A stretch of DNA of 64,000 nucleotides from Manganitrophus sp963718695 (GTDB lineage Bacteria > Nitrospirota > Nitrospiria > SBBL01 > Manganitrophaceae): contig OY970371.1 of NCBI GenBank assembly GCA_963718695.1, positions 1,860,001-1,924,000 on the forward strand, written 5' to 3'. The translations under genes were made by a program, and so were the position numbers. The notes under the pieces are model-generated. The model had not been told where the DNA came from. It saw nothing but the letters and a program-made list of their open reading frames with translations, and searched no databases. Below are positions 40,831 to 51,498 of the stretch, piece after piece; position 1 is the stretch's first letter; each line of letters begins with the position of its first letter.

Positions 40831-43800
40831 TCAGGCCGTAACAATTTTTATAGCACTGCGTCCGCCTCCCACCGGCATCACCTCTACCCTCACCGCAATC
40901 CGCTCCTTCAATTCCTCAACATGACTGATGACCCCGACGCGCCGGCCGGTCGCCTGTAGCTGTTCCAGGACGGAAATCGCCATCGCCAAGCTGTTGCTGT
41001 CCAGCGCGCCGAAGCCCTCATCGATGAACAAACTCTCAACCTTGACACCTCGGCCCGAGGACATACTGGCTAGACCGAGCGCCAAGGCAAGGCTGACGAG
41101 GAATCGCTCTCCGCCTGAGAGATTATGGACTCCGCGTATCTCATCGGCCATATAATGATCAATCACCTGAAGGGCAAGATCTTCACCCGACGCGGACTGC
41201 AGCTCATAGCGTGGGTAAAGATTTGAAAGGTGCCGGTTTGCAAGAAGGATCAGGTGCCTGAGGGTAAGCGACTGGGCGAAGCGGCGAAATTTCGATCCGT
41301 CCGCCGAGCCGATGAGTTCATCAAGCTGAGCCCACACGCGCCCTTTCTCTCGGCGCTCATCGAGTGCGCTCTTTATATCAGTCACTCTGGCGCGAGCCTC
41401 ATCGTCACGAAGTAAGATGGTCCTGGCCTTTAAGAGATTCTCTGACATTTCACTCAGGCGCTTCTCGATTTCCGAGTGCGCCGCCTCAATCTCTTCACGG
41501 GTCTGCTCCGGCCGGCCGTTCTCATCGTGCTCAGCGAAGGCCTTCTGTGCCTCATCGAGGGTCGCCTTGGCGGCAGTCACCGATTCTCGAAGCCCGTCGA
41601 GATGCATTTGCTCGGTCTCGACCCAGGACTCCCCCTTCTCGATGGCGGCTTCAGCGACTTCTCGACTGATTCCAGCCGAACGGAGTTTCTCCGACAGGAG
41701 GGCCTCGGACGTTTCGTGCTCCAACCCGGCTGTCTTGGTCGCTTCGCGCGCGCTGATGACTTCCGCCGATTTCGCGGCGGCAAGCTTTTCGACGGGGGAC
41801 TTCAATGCGTCCACCTCATGAAAGGCTTTCTCGGTATCCTCTGCCTTGCGTCGATACTCCGTTCTGACCTCTTTCGCCGGCCGCCCCCAGATCACCGCCG
41901 CCCGCTCTCCTTTGAGTTTCTCCAGTTCGGCCTCTTTCTCGGTCCAATTTTTCTGGGCCTCCGTCACCGCGGACTCCGCCGCCTCCAACGTCGCACGATG
42001 ACCCTTCATATCCGCTTCGTAGCCGGCAATTTTCTTGCTTCCTTCTTCGATATCTCTCTTCTTGATTCGCCATTCCTCCGAAAGGCTACGGCAGACATTT
42101 GGAAATTCCTCACCCGGCGCGGCCGCCTGACTTTTCCAATCGGGGAAGGCGACCCCCGCCACGGTGTCGATCCGGGCGGAGACAGCCGCGAAGGCTTTCT
42201 CCACTTCTTCCATCTTCACGCTGAGCTCCCTGCTCTCGGAAGACTTCCCCTGTTCTTGCTCCCTCAACCGGGTGATTTCATTCGAAGCAGCCTCTCGCTG
42301 AAGCCGTACTCCTTCTCTCTCCGAAGAGAATTTTTCAATGTCGGCTTCTGCATCGGAAATCCGCTTCAGTGCTCCCTTGATTTCAAACATCATCTGATCA
42401 ACTGAATTCCTGAGCGAGATCATTGGAGCCGAAGCCTTGGGTTGGGTAAGGTCTTCATTAAAGCGGGGCGTACTCATTCCGATCGCCTCACAGGACGGGG
42501 AGATCGTCGATATGATTTTTTCCCAGATCCGTTCGGCTGAATCAAATTCAATCTGGTGAACCGCTCTTCGCTTCGTGATTCCCGAGATCACTTCTGTGGC
42601 GGCACTCGCCCGATCCTCAGCCCGGACCCGGCTTCGCTGCCGCGTTGAAATCGCTTCCTCAAGTTCCGCCACGCGTTTTCGATCGCCGTCCACCCTATCC
42701 CTCAGGACGCGGTCCACTTCGGTCACTGGATGCTCGGAGGAGCCGCAGACCGGACAGGGTGCTCCCGCCTGAAGTTTGAGGCGAAGATGCTCGGCTGCTT
42801 CACTTCCCGCGGCCTCCGAGAGTGCGAAACTCCGCCGGGCTTCCTCCAGCCGGGCTCTCTCGGTCGGCAGCAGCGCATCAATCGCCGCGATCTCATCCGC
42901 GGCCTCTTGAATCACCCCCTCATATGCCGCTCTTTCGGCGTCTGCCTCCTGAAGACCTAAATGCGCCTTGAGTGCATCTTCGGCCGCGCGGATCCCCTGG
43001 TCGAGAATTGGGATGCAATTTATTATCGCATCCCGTTTTACCTCGATAGATCTCTTATCGGTCTCTGAAATATCGGCTCTCCTCGCGGCAATCCGCTCCG
43101 CAAGACCGTTCTCCTGCGCTTGCAACGCCTCTAGGAGTTCCTCCTTTTCCCTGCGGAGAGAAAAAGCAGCGATGGCCTCCTTCTCAAGTACCTGAACCCT
43201 ACTCCGGGTAGATAGGATTTCACTGGAAAAAGCTCTCCACTGCTCCAGATCCTGGATGACCTCCTCGATTCGGCGTGAGAGCTCCTCGACATTCTTGTGT
43301 TCAGATAGCCAGCGATCGTTCTCCGCGCATTGCGCCACCAGCTTCTTTAATTTGTCCTCAGTGGTTATCACCAACCCCTGCGCTTGATTCCGACCGGTTA
43401 GACACCGGGTTAGAACATCTTTGCAATTGGTCAGATCCTCATCGGCCTTTTCGATAAACGCATCGAGGTGTTGCGCCTTATCGAGTTCAGGCCCAATCTC
43501 ATGATAGGCGATCCTCGCGCGATCCCGGGCGACCTTCTTTCCTTCGTAGTCGGAAATGATCCGGTCGCGTTCGACAATCGCACGGCTTTCGGCTTCAAGG
43601 GCCTCCAGATGCTTGGCCTCTGCCAGCGCCCGTTTCTGTTTGCAGGCGCTGGCCCCTTCGAGTTCCGCGCGAAGGGACAGCGCCTTTCGGGTATCCGAGA
43701 GAGCCTTCCGATCAGATTGTGCGGCGGAATTGATCGATTCGGACTCTTCAAGCGCCCCCTGGCATTCGGTGACGCGGCTCTCAAGCTTCTCTCTTTGCAC

Positions 43801-44598
43801 AAACCAGTCTCTCCCCTTCGTGAGGATGACTTTTAAAGTCTCCACCTTCCCAATCTCGACTTTTATCATATCAATTTGATTGATGACTTCTATGCGCGCT
43901 TCATCATTGAGAGGCTGGTGTTCTCCTAGCTGCCTTTCGAGTTGTTCGATTGCTTCGCGCTCCTTCTTCGCCCGGGCGGAGGCGGCCTGGGAGATCTGCG
44001 TATAGATCTCGGTCCCTGTTATTCTCTCAAGGAGTGCCGCTCTCTCCTTGGCACCTGAATTGATGAAGGTGTCGAAGTCACCCTGGGCCAGAAGAACTGA
44101 GCGGCGAAACTGATCGAAGGAAAGGCCGATCCGCCGCTCGATCTGATCGAGTGTTTCTGTCTTCTTGTCCCCAATGATTTGGTCGGATTCTAAGTCGGTT
44201 AGCGTGATTTTCTGGGCCTGCAGATTACCGCTTGCTCTGTCTCGCGCTCGTCTGACTTCCCAGCGCGCGCGATATCGGCGGTGATCCTGCCCAATGAAAT
44301 CAACCTCGGCAAATCCGCTGCCAGTTCCATGTCGGAGAATCCCACGCACGTCGTTGTACTGGATCTGCTTTGCACCTTCGGTTCGCCCGACCGAGGTCCT
44401 ACTTTCCGCGAAATCCATTCGCGGGAGTCGATCAAAGAGAGCAAGACAGACGGCGTCAAAAAGGGTTGTCTTGCCAGCGCCAGTGGGACCGGTGATCGCA
44501 AAGATTCCGGCGCCGCGGATCGGATCCCCCTCTAGATCAACCTCAAAAGCTCCCGCAAGGCTCGCGAGATTCTCACCCCGGATTGCAAGGATTCTCAT
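40831..44598 (-). CDS. sbcC: Exonuclease SbcCD, ATPase subunit
   Basis: This 1,255-residue SMC-like ATPase has Walker A G-P-T-G-A-G-K-T-T (residues about 36-44), two long coiled coils, the zinc-hook C-P-V-C-G in the middle (about 615-620), the ABC signature L-S-G-G-E-R-F and a C-terminal Walker B L-F-I-D-E-G-F. It is of usual length for the larger SbcC group. With SbcD it opens DNA hairpins and blocked ends using ATP and is a nuclease. The ATG at 44598 overlaps the SbcD stop as ATGA. It sits next to the Ssp defence locus, which also produces DNA breaks. Confidence 0.94.
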   Translation of the reverse strand: MRILAIRGENLASLAGAFEVDLEGDPIRGAGIFAITGPTGAGKTTLFDAVCLALFDRLPRMDFAESRTSVGRTEGAKQIQYNDVRGILRHGTGSGFAEVDFIGQDHRRYRARWEVRRARDRASGNLQAQKITLTDLESDQIIGDKKTETLDQIERRIGLSFDQFRRSVLLAQGDFDTFINSGAKERAALLERITGTEIYTQISQAASARAKKEREAIEQLERQLGEHQPLNDEARIEVINQIDMIKVEIGKVETLKVILTKGRDWFVQREKLESRVTECQGALEESESINSAAQSDRKALSDTRKALSLRAELEGASACKQKRALAEAKHLEALEAESRAIVERDRIISDYEGKKVARDRARIAYHEIGPELDKAQHLDAFIEKADEDLTNCKDVLTRCLTGRNQAQGLVITTEDKLKKLVAQCAENDRWLSEHKNVEELSRRIEEVIQDLEQWRAFSSEILSTRSRVQVLEKEAIAAFSLRREKEELLEALQAQENGLAERIAARRADISETDKRSIEVKRDAIINCIPILDQGIRAAEDALKAHLGLQEADAERAAYEGVIQEAADEIAAIDALLPTERARLEEARRSFALSEAAGSEAAEHLRLKLQAGAPCPVCGSSEHPVTEVDRVLRDRVDGDRKRVAELEEAISTRQRSRVRAEDRASAATEVISGITKRRAVHQIEFDSAERIWEKIISTISPSCEAIGMSTPRFNEDLTQPKASAPMISLRNSVDQMMFEIKGALKRISDAEADIEKFSSEREGVRLQREAASNEITRLREQEQGKSSESRELSVKMEEVEKAFAAVSARIDTVAGVAFPDWKSQAAAPGEEFPNVCRSLSEEWRIKKRDIEEGSKKIAGYEADMKGHRATLEAAESAVTEAQKNWTEKEAELEKLKGERAAVIWGRPAKEVRTEYRRKAEDTEKAFHEVDALKSPVEKLAAAKSAEVISAREATKTAGLEHETSEALLSEKLRSAGISREVAEAAIEKGESWVETEQMHLDGLRESVTAAKATLDEAQKAFAEHDENGRPEQTREEIEAAHSEIEKRLSEMSENLLKARTILLRDDEARARVTDIKSALDERREKGRVWAQLDELIGSADGSKFRRFAQSLTLRHLILLANRHLSNLYPRYELQSASGEDLALQVIDHYMADEIRGVHNLSGGERFLVSLALALGLASMSSGRGVKVESLFIDEGFGALDSNSLAMAISVLEQLQATGRRVGVISHVEELKERIAVRVEVMPVGGGRSAIKIVTA

Positions 44599-45836
44599 AG
44601 CTCCCCCTCTAATGAATCTTCGTGAGACAGAACCGCTGTGAGGACCTCATTAAAGGCCTTTGTAAGATCGTCCGGGGGCTGCGATCCATACTCGTTGAAA
44701 TGCCGGCGAGCAAAGACATGAGAGGGTTCCAAATCAGTGAGCGTGACCGCTTCGTCCACGGAGCCGGTGAGGGCGCCGCCCTCTCCGGCCGTATGCCGCA
44801 CGATGCGGGTGAGCCGGACCGGTTTTCCTTCAAGGGCTGTCTCGATGCGCTTCCTCAACTCAGGTTCTGCACTATTGAGTCTGACCGCAACCTCCAAATA
44901 GGGTCTCCGATCCTCGCCCGGATCTTCAATCTTCAGGCGATGCAAAATGTCCTCGACTTCTTCTAAGGAGGCAGCCCCAACTGAAGGTACCCGGTAGAAA
45001 CCAACCGTCCGAGGTGTCTGTAGCAACTCAACCTTTAGAGTTCCAGCCTCGTCGAGATCGACAAGGACGATACTGTGTCGATAATCCTTCTCGGTCACAG
45101 ACATTGGGAAAGGAGCGCCGGCATACCGGATCGTGGTCTGTCCTTTTATGGACTGAGGCTTGTGGAGATGTCCAAGCGCAACATAGGCAACCGATGATGG
45201 AAAGATCTCCGATGAGACCGCTTCCGCCCCTCCGATGACGATCCTCCTCTCGCTCAATTCCGACACCTCTCCGCCACTCATATAAAGATGTCCCGTGACG
45301 ATCAACGGCAGGGATCTATTGAGGCGACTGGCGGCGTCAATGACTTCACGGTAGAGCATCCTCACGGGACTCTCACCCTCCGACGCCGTCGGAAAATCCC
45401 CCGCACGAAGATAGGGAATCGCAGCACAGATTGCACGAGGCGTTCCGGTTTGGTCGTGAAGTTGGACGATGGTAGCGGCGGGTTGTGGACGACCCTGAAT
45501 CCTCGGAATCCCGCCGAACAGATGAACGCGTTCAGCATTGAGGAGCTCTTTCGGCAGTTCCAATCGTGCGGCTGAATCGTGGTTGCCGCCGATGATCACG
45601 ATCTGCAGATGAGGGCTCTCGGCAAGAATCCTGCTCAGGAATCGGTAAAGCCGCTGTTGGGTGGGAATCGAAGGATTAACAGTGTCATAAACGTCGCCCG
45701 TGACAACAAGTGCATCCGCGCTGAGGGCGATTAATTGCCGGCCCAGCCAGTAGAGGAAGACATCGTGTTCGACACCACGGTCAAACCCATGCAGCTCGTG
45801 GCCAAGATGCCAGTCCGATGTATGAATGATTCGCAC
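44595..45836 (-). CDS. sbcD: Exonuclease SbcCD, nuclease subunit
   Basis: The 413-residue protein has the calcineurin-like phosphoesterase motifs in order: T-S-D-W-H-L-G-H (metal 1), G-D-V-Y-D, G-G-N-H-D and G-H-L-H. It supplies the Mn-dependent nuclease of the SbcCD complex. The start is GTG at 45836, chosen because the conserved M-R-I-I-H-T-S-D-W begins there; the ribosome binding site is weak. Its 3' end is coupled with sbcC by a 4-base overlap. Confidence 0.94.
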   Translation of the reverse strand: MRIIHTSDWHLGHELHGFDRGVEHDVFLYWLGRQLIALSADALVVTGDVYDTVNPSIPTQQRLYRFLSRILAESPHLQIVIIGGNHDSAARLELPKELLNAERVHLFGGIPRIQGRPQPAATIVQLHDQTGTPRAICAAIPYLRAGDFPTASEGESPVRMLYREVIDAASRLNRSLPLIVTGHLYMSGGEVSELSERRIVIGGAEAVSSEIFPSSVAYVALGHLHKPQSIKGQTTIRYAGAPFPMSVTEKDYRHSIVLVDLDEAGTLKVELLQTPRTVGFYRVPSVGAASLEEVEDILHRLKIEDPGEDRRPYLEVAVRLNSAEPELRKRIETALEGKPVRLTRIVRHTAGEGGALTGSVDEAVTLTDLEPSHVFARRHFNEYGSQPPDDLTKAFNEVLTAVLSHEDSLEGEL

Positions 45837-45915
45837 GATGAAGAATCCGTATGCTTAGGGTTCCGATTACTACAACGCGTAAGATCGTGCTTGATAAGCA
45901 TGGATGTTTCTAGAG

Positions 45916-45951
45916 AAAATTAAAACCCAGGGAATTACAAACCCCCTGGGT
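45916..45951 (-). terminator. Intrinsic terminator between the ssp operon and sbcDC
   Basis: Stem ACCCAGGG (45925-45932) with CCCTGGGT (45944-45951), 11-base loop, followed on the minus strand by TTTTAATTTT. It lies about 290 bases after the sspH stop and just before sbcD, and separates the two operons. Confidence 0.72.
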
Positions 45952-46239
45952 CCGCAAAGGTGGAGCAACTGAGACCATTCGCCTCGAAGTCCACATCATG
46001 TTGGTCTCCTGACTAACACCCCGATATGATAAATTTTTAATACATTATTGGGCTAAACGGTAACATAATGTCAAAAAAGATGTCAATATGACTTTACTTT
46101 TTCTTCACCACGGTAAAAAGAGGGAAGATTCTGAAACACGACTTTGTTTTGAAGGAGGTTCTTGAGCGAGTTTTATGTTCCGTCAATCCCCAACACCCGA
46201 TGTGCGGAAAACCCCCATATGTGGAGACAATCTTCCTGT
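45952..46239. other. Intergenic stretch downstream of sspH
   Basis: About 290 AT-rich bases without a gene. A segment at 45960-46015 has some hairpin potential but does not fold as a tRNA or tmRNA by eye. Confidence 0.4.
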
Positions 46240-49200
46240 TCAGATATCAGTTCCACATTTCAGAAGAGCCACCATTTCAACCAGAAAGGCAGAATCCACG
46301 AAGGGCACTTGAGCGTAAATTACCGACTGCTCGCCCTCCAATTTTGCAGCTAAGTGACCTTTCCCGAGAAGTCGCTCAGCACCTTTCTCGCCTAATGCGA
46401 TCTCAGATGTGCCTTCGCCGTCAACGCGGAGCACAAGTCGATTTCCCAAATTTGCTCGAAGTTGCATTGGCATGACGTTCGCGTCGGGACGTTGGGCGGC
46501 AAAGACTAGAGAAATTCCTGCTGCACGAGCTTTCACCCCGAGCCGTCCCACGACATCCGCCACGGCATCTGCGTATGACGGTGTCATCATCCACTCAGCG
46601 AACTCGTCGTGAATAACCCACAGGAACGGCAATTGCTCGGTCGCGTTTGATTTTTTATTCAGGTCAAAAATGTTTGAAACCTTGTTTTCCTTGAGCACTG
46701 CGTAGCGCCGGTTCATTTCGCTGACCAGTTCGTTTAACTTAATAATGGCGTTTTCTTGGTCCTCAATGATGCCGCCCTGTAAATGTGGCAGACCATCGAA
46801 CGCGAAATAATCCACGCCAAGCTTGGGATCAATAAGGACAATTTTGGCCTGCTCCGGCGTGTTCGTGCAGGAGATACCCAAAATGATGTTCTGCATCAAT
46901 ACCGATTTGCCGCTGCCAGTCGAGCCGGCGATTAATGTGTGCGGTGCATTAGCCTTAGGCGAGAGAAAAAGACTGTTGCTGTCTTCTTCCCTCACAGCAA
47001 TGAGCAGGTCATGGTTCCCCCGTGAACAATCGGGATTCCAGCCTCTCCAGACCTCAGGAAGGTGGAGCACCCGACGGTTCTGTCGGGCTATGGCAATGGC
47101 CACGACGCCTGGCTCGGCACGAACAGTAACAACGTTCAGCTTGTGCGTGGTGAGGAACTCTGACCGCCGTCGCAGGACCTGCTCAACGGTGAGGTTCGCG
47201 CTACCCTGGAATTTCAAAAGTACCGCATTTGGTGTAAGGGTACCGCTGAGAAGCTTAGATTGAAGCTGAAACTGTTGCAGTGCGCCTTTGCACATATTCC
47301 CGACCTGCTTAAACCATTCAGCATCGGCAGCGCTATCCTGTGTACCGCCATGAAAGTCTTCAAGCAATTGGCGCATCTTTGGGTAAGTCCATGCGTTTGG
47401 TGGGTTACTCTTGGTGACGCCGTGATCTTGGTTGGTTAGTACCGGCATAGGTGTCTTGATTGATACTGTTGGTGTTATTGGTTTTGACGGAGATCCCTGG
47501 CTGCCGCCAAGAGAGGTCTCGTCTTCGCCTGACGACTCCTCATCAGATTTCCGCCGATGGATAAATTTCACCCGATCCGACGGCTTCCGATAAATTTGTT
47601 CCTGCCAAACGTCGTCACCGGCCACAACCTTGCGGATAGGCATCGGATTTGAGTTTTTCCAGTAGCTCAATACCAACTCGCGCAGTCGCGCTCGCGAGAA
47701 CACTTCTTGATATGAGTTTTCAGCCTCTACAACAGCGACAAAATCCGAACAGTCCTTGGAGTCGGATGGCCCGGACACGAAAATATGTGAGTATCCACGC
47801 ATGTAGATGCTACACTCGCCGTTTCGCACGGCCTTGCGCCATGCTGCTAAATCAATCGGCGAGTTCGCTGGGAACTGAATTCCATTCAACATCAAATCCG
47901 AGAATCGCGAGAGCCAAAGATCGCGATCGAGGCGTTTAGGGTCTCCAAAAAGGGCGTCGTTGATTCGGCGCACAGTGTCCCTAAGTTGCTTCTGCGATTC
48001 TTTGCGTTTTGTCGTAGTGCTGGCGGCGTCGATGTATTTCGATTCCGAGAGAATGACAGCCAGTTGTAGTCTGCCATCAGGCGTCTGTTCCGGCGTAATC
48101 GCGAGGATGTCGGCAATTTGTTCCTCTCGTTGACCGAGCCACTCGGCATAGTCATCCAGGAAATACCAGCCAAATCGTCGATTCGCACCAAGCTCGTGGT
48201 GGATCATATAGCGGCTGAGGACGACGCCCATGAGTTCACTGGCATTTCGACCTCGTTTCGCTGCACGCAGAACAATGTCTCCGGAAATCTCATTTGCGTC
48301 GTTGATAAACCTCTCGGTGAGTTCCCTACACTCAGCATCGGTCAACTCAAGGTTCAAATCTTTGACGCGCCCGAGAACCATCGAACGGAGAAGGCTCAAT
48401 GGTGCTGTTGAAGAAATCAGAACATTTCGGCCATGCGTCGAACCCTGTTTGTAGCGGATAACTTTGACATTCTGGTTCAGGAGTTGTCGGCGGTCGAGCA
48501 ATTCGTCGTGGTTCACCACCCAATTGCCTAAGTTGTGAATCTCTTTGAAGATGCTCGCCGTAATTGGATCGTTGAAGTCAAGCTTGCGGGCGGGAAGCAG
48601 GCGCTTACCTTCAACTCCATCCCAATCGCCCTTGATAAATGTCGTCAGAGCCGTGATGAACGACCAACCTTCATTGGTTTGAACCGGACAACACAAATAA
48701 ACGACTGACTTCATGTCGTCTGTTGCTGAGGGACGCCGCCGTGACCACCGCGCCGGGATGAACGTGGCCGACTCCACCGGCGCACAAGTTTCAGGATACC
48801 ACTCTAGGCCTGCGTGCCGGGCGATGACGTCCTGTAGAAATACCATGTCTGCCGGCGGTCCATCTTTCGGGTCAGGCACGGGAGCTTGATCAGCCATTAT
48901 CCCAATACGCAGCCGCGCCATGAAATCTTTTGCCGCCTCGCTGGACACGAATGAATCCGCATCAGCGTCCGAAGATTCAATGATTTTCTCATAGAGTTCA
49001 CGCAACTTCATTCCATCACGATGGCGCAGGATGATTTGGCAACGCATGTCTTCTTCATCTTCATGGAGTTCGTTCATTTTATCCACAAGTGCGTATGGGA
49101 GCCGCGCCGAATCACAGTTATAAAGCACAACTGAAAAGTTAGCCCGCTCATGCGGATAAAGAGATAGGTACCGCTTCGTCAAATCGACGATGAGCGTAGA

Positions 49201-51498
49201 CGTTTCAGAGGGACTCTCATTCGTGTCGTCGAAACCGTCGTTACTGATGACTGGAGACTCATGGAGGCTATAGTCGAGATAGTTATCTGTCAGCGAAAGC
49301 AGTTCTGGTTTCATGTCGTGCCAGCCCATAACGATTTCCGGGTAGTAGGAATGGGAGAGTTCCTCTTCGAGTTCCTTGAAGAACAGCGGTGGATCGCCGA
49401 AGAAAACTTCGTCAGCCGTTAGCAAGTGCCGTACTAGTGAAGCCACTTGAAGCGCCTTGTTCGCCATCGCAGCCAGTCGTAATGGTTGCCACGGGGTAAC
49501 GATGGCAGTGACTCTGCCGCCGTCGACCACTACCGTCCCGACTTGCAATAGTGGCCGGAGCAGATTCTCACGGTTGCGGTCGCCTTTGGCCTCTTTACAA
49601 ACCGCTTGGAGTAACGCGCCGTAGTCTTCGGACTGCTTCACCAACAGGCTGCACGCCAAGCCCTCTTCGACGAAACCTGTAATCGCGGCGCGGTAGCTCT
49701 GCTGGAACGTTTGGAAATGTGTCAGCAATCTCGAGGCGACCTGCTCGGAAATGAGTCCCTGCTCCTGTGCTTTCGAAAGGTTCATGGGCCAAATCAGAGA
49801 AATGTCCTGCTCTTTTTTGTATATGGAAACAATTGAACCCCGGTCTTGACCATATGCGGGATAGAGAGTCCGGACGTTGCGGAGATCCAGAGATTGGTAA
49901 TGCCCCTTAATGCTAACCGGCTCACGGCTCACCCGGCAATAAACGATCGGATGTTCAGCCAGGCGTAGCCAGTCGGCAGAGAATTCACTGGCAAAGGCGC
50001 ATGGGTCATACGTCCAAATAAGTTGTTTGTTATAAGTCTCCGTCGTGCCCGTGGAAAGTTCGACCTCCAACTCCAAAAGAAATTTCAATTGTAACGCAGA
50101 CTTGGCAACTGAGCTATTAACGTAATGATGCGCTGCCCTGCGCCATTGATTGCTCAAAGCTTCAAAGTTCATCAGGTCGCCGACGTCCCAAGACACACGA
50201 TTACCCAATAGAGTTTTCAATCCGCGGTAGCGGCGGGTAAAGAACAAACCTGCGTCTTCATTTAAGTCTTTAAGATCTTTTTTTGTCCTCCGGTCGCAAA
50301 TGATTTTCAGCCGCCGTTTCGACGATGGCATATCTTGATCGAACAACCACTCCAGACAGAGTGCAATACCCAAAAGGAAGTCGTGCGTTTCAATGGGAGT
50401 GCCGAAGATAAACCTGTCCCATCTAGCCTTTAATCCAGGTTGCTCTTTTAGCTCATTTCGATGCCGCCGGTAGAAGTCCTCGTCCTCGTCTTGCGCTTCA
50501 CTCCGTTTACTGTCGAGCAATCTGGCAAGATAGTCTCGTTCGTCGGCAGTAAGCAGGTCGGCTTCGCGCTCGTCATAAAATTCCAAGGTCGCTTTACCAA
50601 TATTGAATTTTTCCCTTTTTAGCCCGTCGAACAATGGCTTTACTAGCTCCCACTCACACTGAGCGATGTTGGCAGCTTCATTATTCCAGCCGCTATTAGC
50701 GTGAATGAAGACTTCGATTGTTAGATGAATTTCGCTGGGAATGATGTCCTTGACCTTTTCGAACGCCGCAGAAAGATCATCTTCCAACAACAGAGCCTGG
50801 GCCGGCGTCTGTTTGACTAAGTAGCAACCGCGCTTCCTGATGGCATGTGCATAAAGCGCTTTCCACTTTGAGACGTGACCGGCAGTCTTGTCGCTCAGAC
50901 TACGAAAGAAAGCAGTGTCCTTAGGGATGTGAAGCGCTGGGAATGCGACACCAAGAGCAGAAAGAATTGGTTGCCCATTTTCAATTGCTTTCTGAGTTTG
51001 TAAGATATAATCAGCAAAACGATCAAGCGCGAAAGAGCGGACTTCAAGTAGACCTTCGAGTGCCTTAACCCACCAATTCTTGTGCTGATCGGTAATTGGC
51101 AATCCTTCGGCAGCCAGTGTAACCCAAAGTTCTGGGTGAGTTTGCAGTTGTGGCGCACCGATGGGAACTAATTCCTTTAGAGATTGTTCTTCGTCGTCTC
51201 CGACATTTGCAACGAGCAGTGCGTCTTTATCGCAGGCTGCATTGCGAAAATATGTAGTACGCTCTTTCGTCAAAACTGCTGGCGGTAATCCATGATTCCC
51301 AACGAAATGGATGGGCAACTTGATTTCCACGATTTTTGACAGGATTGAGTCCTCTAGGATTGCTTTTGCAACTGCAGCGGTTTGGTCGGCCGTCAGGCAA
51401 TCGAGCAGGTAGCGAGCGACGCCTTCAGCATCGTCTTCGGAAAGACGATCACGAAGGTAGCCAGCGGCAACTTTACCGATTAGTTCGTCGGCTGTCAT
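46240..51498 (-). CDS. sspH: SspH/DptH-like large protein with C-terminal FtsK-type ATPase
   Basis: This 1,752-residue protein matches the size and layout of DptH/SspH proteins of phosphorothioate-dependent restriction modules. A long alpha/beta N-terminal region is not recognised. The last 250 residues form an FtsK/HerA-like ATPase, with Walker A G-S-T-G-S-G-K-S (near 1520), Walker B L-W-V-I-H-D-E-F-A-E-W (near 1628) and the D-P-K-L-G segment typical of FtsK translocases. In the SspABCD-SspFGH type, SspFGH damages DNA lacking the sulfur modification and suppresses phage replication. It overlaps sspG by four bases (ATGA). The exact catalytic site of cleavage is not seen by motif. Confidence 0.72.
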   Translation of the reverse strand: MTADELIGKVAAGYLRDRLSEDDAEGVARYLLDCLTADQTAAVAKAILEDSILSKIVEIKLPIHFVGNHGLPPAVLTKERTTYFRNAACDKDALLVANVGDDEEQSLKELVPIGAPQLQTHPELWVTLAAEGLPITDQHKNWWVKALEGLLEVRSFALDRFADYILQTQKAIENGQPILSALGVAFPALHIPKDTAFFRSLSDKTAGHVSKWKALYAHAIRKRGCYLVKQTPAQALLLEDDLSAAFEKVKDIIPSEIHLTIEVFIHANSGWNNEAANIAQCEWELVKPLFDGLKREKFNIGKATLEFYDEREADLLTADERDYLARLLDSKRSEAQDEDEDFYRRHRNELKEQPGLKARWDRFIFGTPIETHDFLLGIALCLEWLFDQDMPSSKRRLKIICDRRTKKDLKDLNEDAGLFFTRRYRGLKTLLGNRVSWDVGDLMNFEALSNQWRRAAHHYVNSSVAKSALQLKFLLELEVELSTGTTETYNKQLIWTYDPCAFASEFSADWLRLAEHPIVYCRVSREPVSIKGHYQSLDLRNVRTLYPAYGQDRGSIVSIYKKEQDISLIWPMNLSKAQEQGLISEQVASRLLTHFQTFQQSYRAAITGFVEEGLACSLLVKQSEDYGALLQAVCKEAKGDRNRENLLRPLLQVGTVVVDGGRVTAIVTPWQPLRLAAMANKALQVASLVRHLLTADEVFFGDPPLFFKELEEELSHSYYPEIVMGWHDMKPELLSLTDNYLDYSLHESPVISNDGFDDTNESPSETSTLIVDLTKRYLSLYPHERANFSVVLYNCDSARLPYALVDKMNELHEDEEDMRCQIILRHRDGMKLRELYEKIIESSDADADSFVSSEAAKDFMARLRIGIMADQAPVPDPKDGPPADMVFLQDVIARHAGLEWYPETCAPVESATFIPARWSRRRPSATDDMKSVVYLCCPVQTNEGWSFITALTTFIKGDWDGVEGKRLLPARKLDFNDPITASIFKEIHNLGNWVVNHDELLDRRQLLNQNVKVIRYKQGSTHGRNVLISSTAPLSLLRSMVLGRVKDLNLELTDAECRELTERFINDANEISGDIVLRAAKRGRNASELMGVVLSRYMIHHELGANRRFGWYFLDDYAEWLGQREEQIADILAITPEQTPDGRLQLAVILSESKYIDAASTTTKRKESQKQLRDTVRRINDALFGDPKRLDRDLWLSRFSDLMLNGIQFPANSPIDLAAWRKAVRNGECSIYMRGYSHIFVSGPSDSKDCSDFVAVVEAENSYQEVFSRARLRELVLSYWKNSNPMPIRKVVAGDDVWQEQIYRKPSDRVKFIHRRKSDEESSGEDETSLGGSQGSPSKPITPTVSIKTPMPVLTNQDHGVTKSNPPNAWTYPKMRQLLEDFHGGTQDSAADAEWFKQVGNMCKGALQQFQLQSKLLSGTLTPNAVLLKFQGSANLTVEQVLRRRSEFLTTHKLNVVTVRAEPGVVAIAIARQNRRVLHLPEVWRGWNPDCSRGNHDLLIAVREEDSNSLFLSPKANAPHTLIAGSTGSGKSVLMQNIILGISCTNTPEQAKIVLIDPKLGVDYFAFDGLPHLQGGIIEDQENAIIKLNELVSEMNRRYAVLKENKVSNIFDLNKKSNATEQLPFLWVIHDEFAEWMMTPSYADAVADVVGRLGVKARAAGISLVFAAQRPDANVMPMQLRANLGNRLVLRVDGEGTSEIALGEKGAERLLGKGHLAAKLEGEQSVIYAQVPFVDSAFLVEMVALLKCGTDI

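Noticed and set aside
45955..46020. tRNA or tmRNA remnant
   Set aside because: A few GC-rich stems are present, but no cloverleaf, T-loop (GTTCGA) or CCA end was found by eye.
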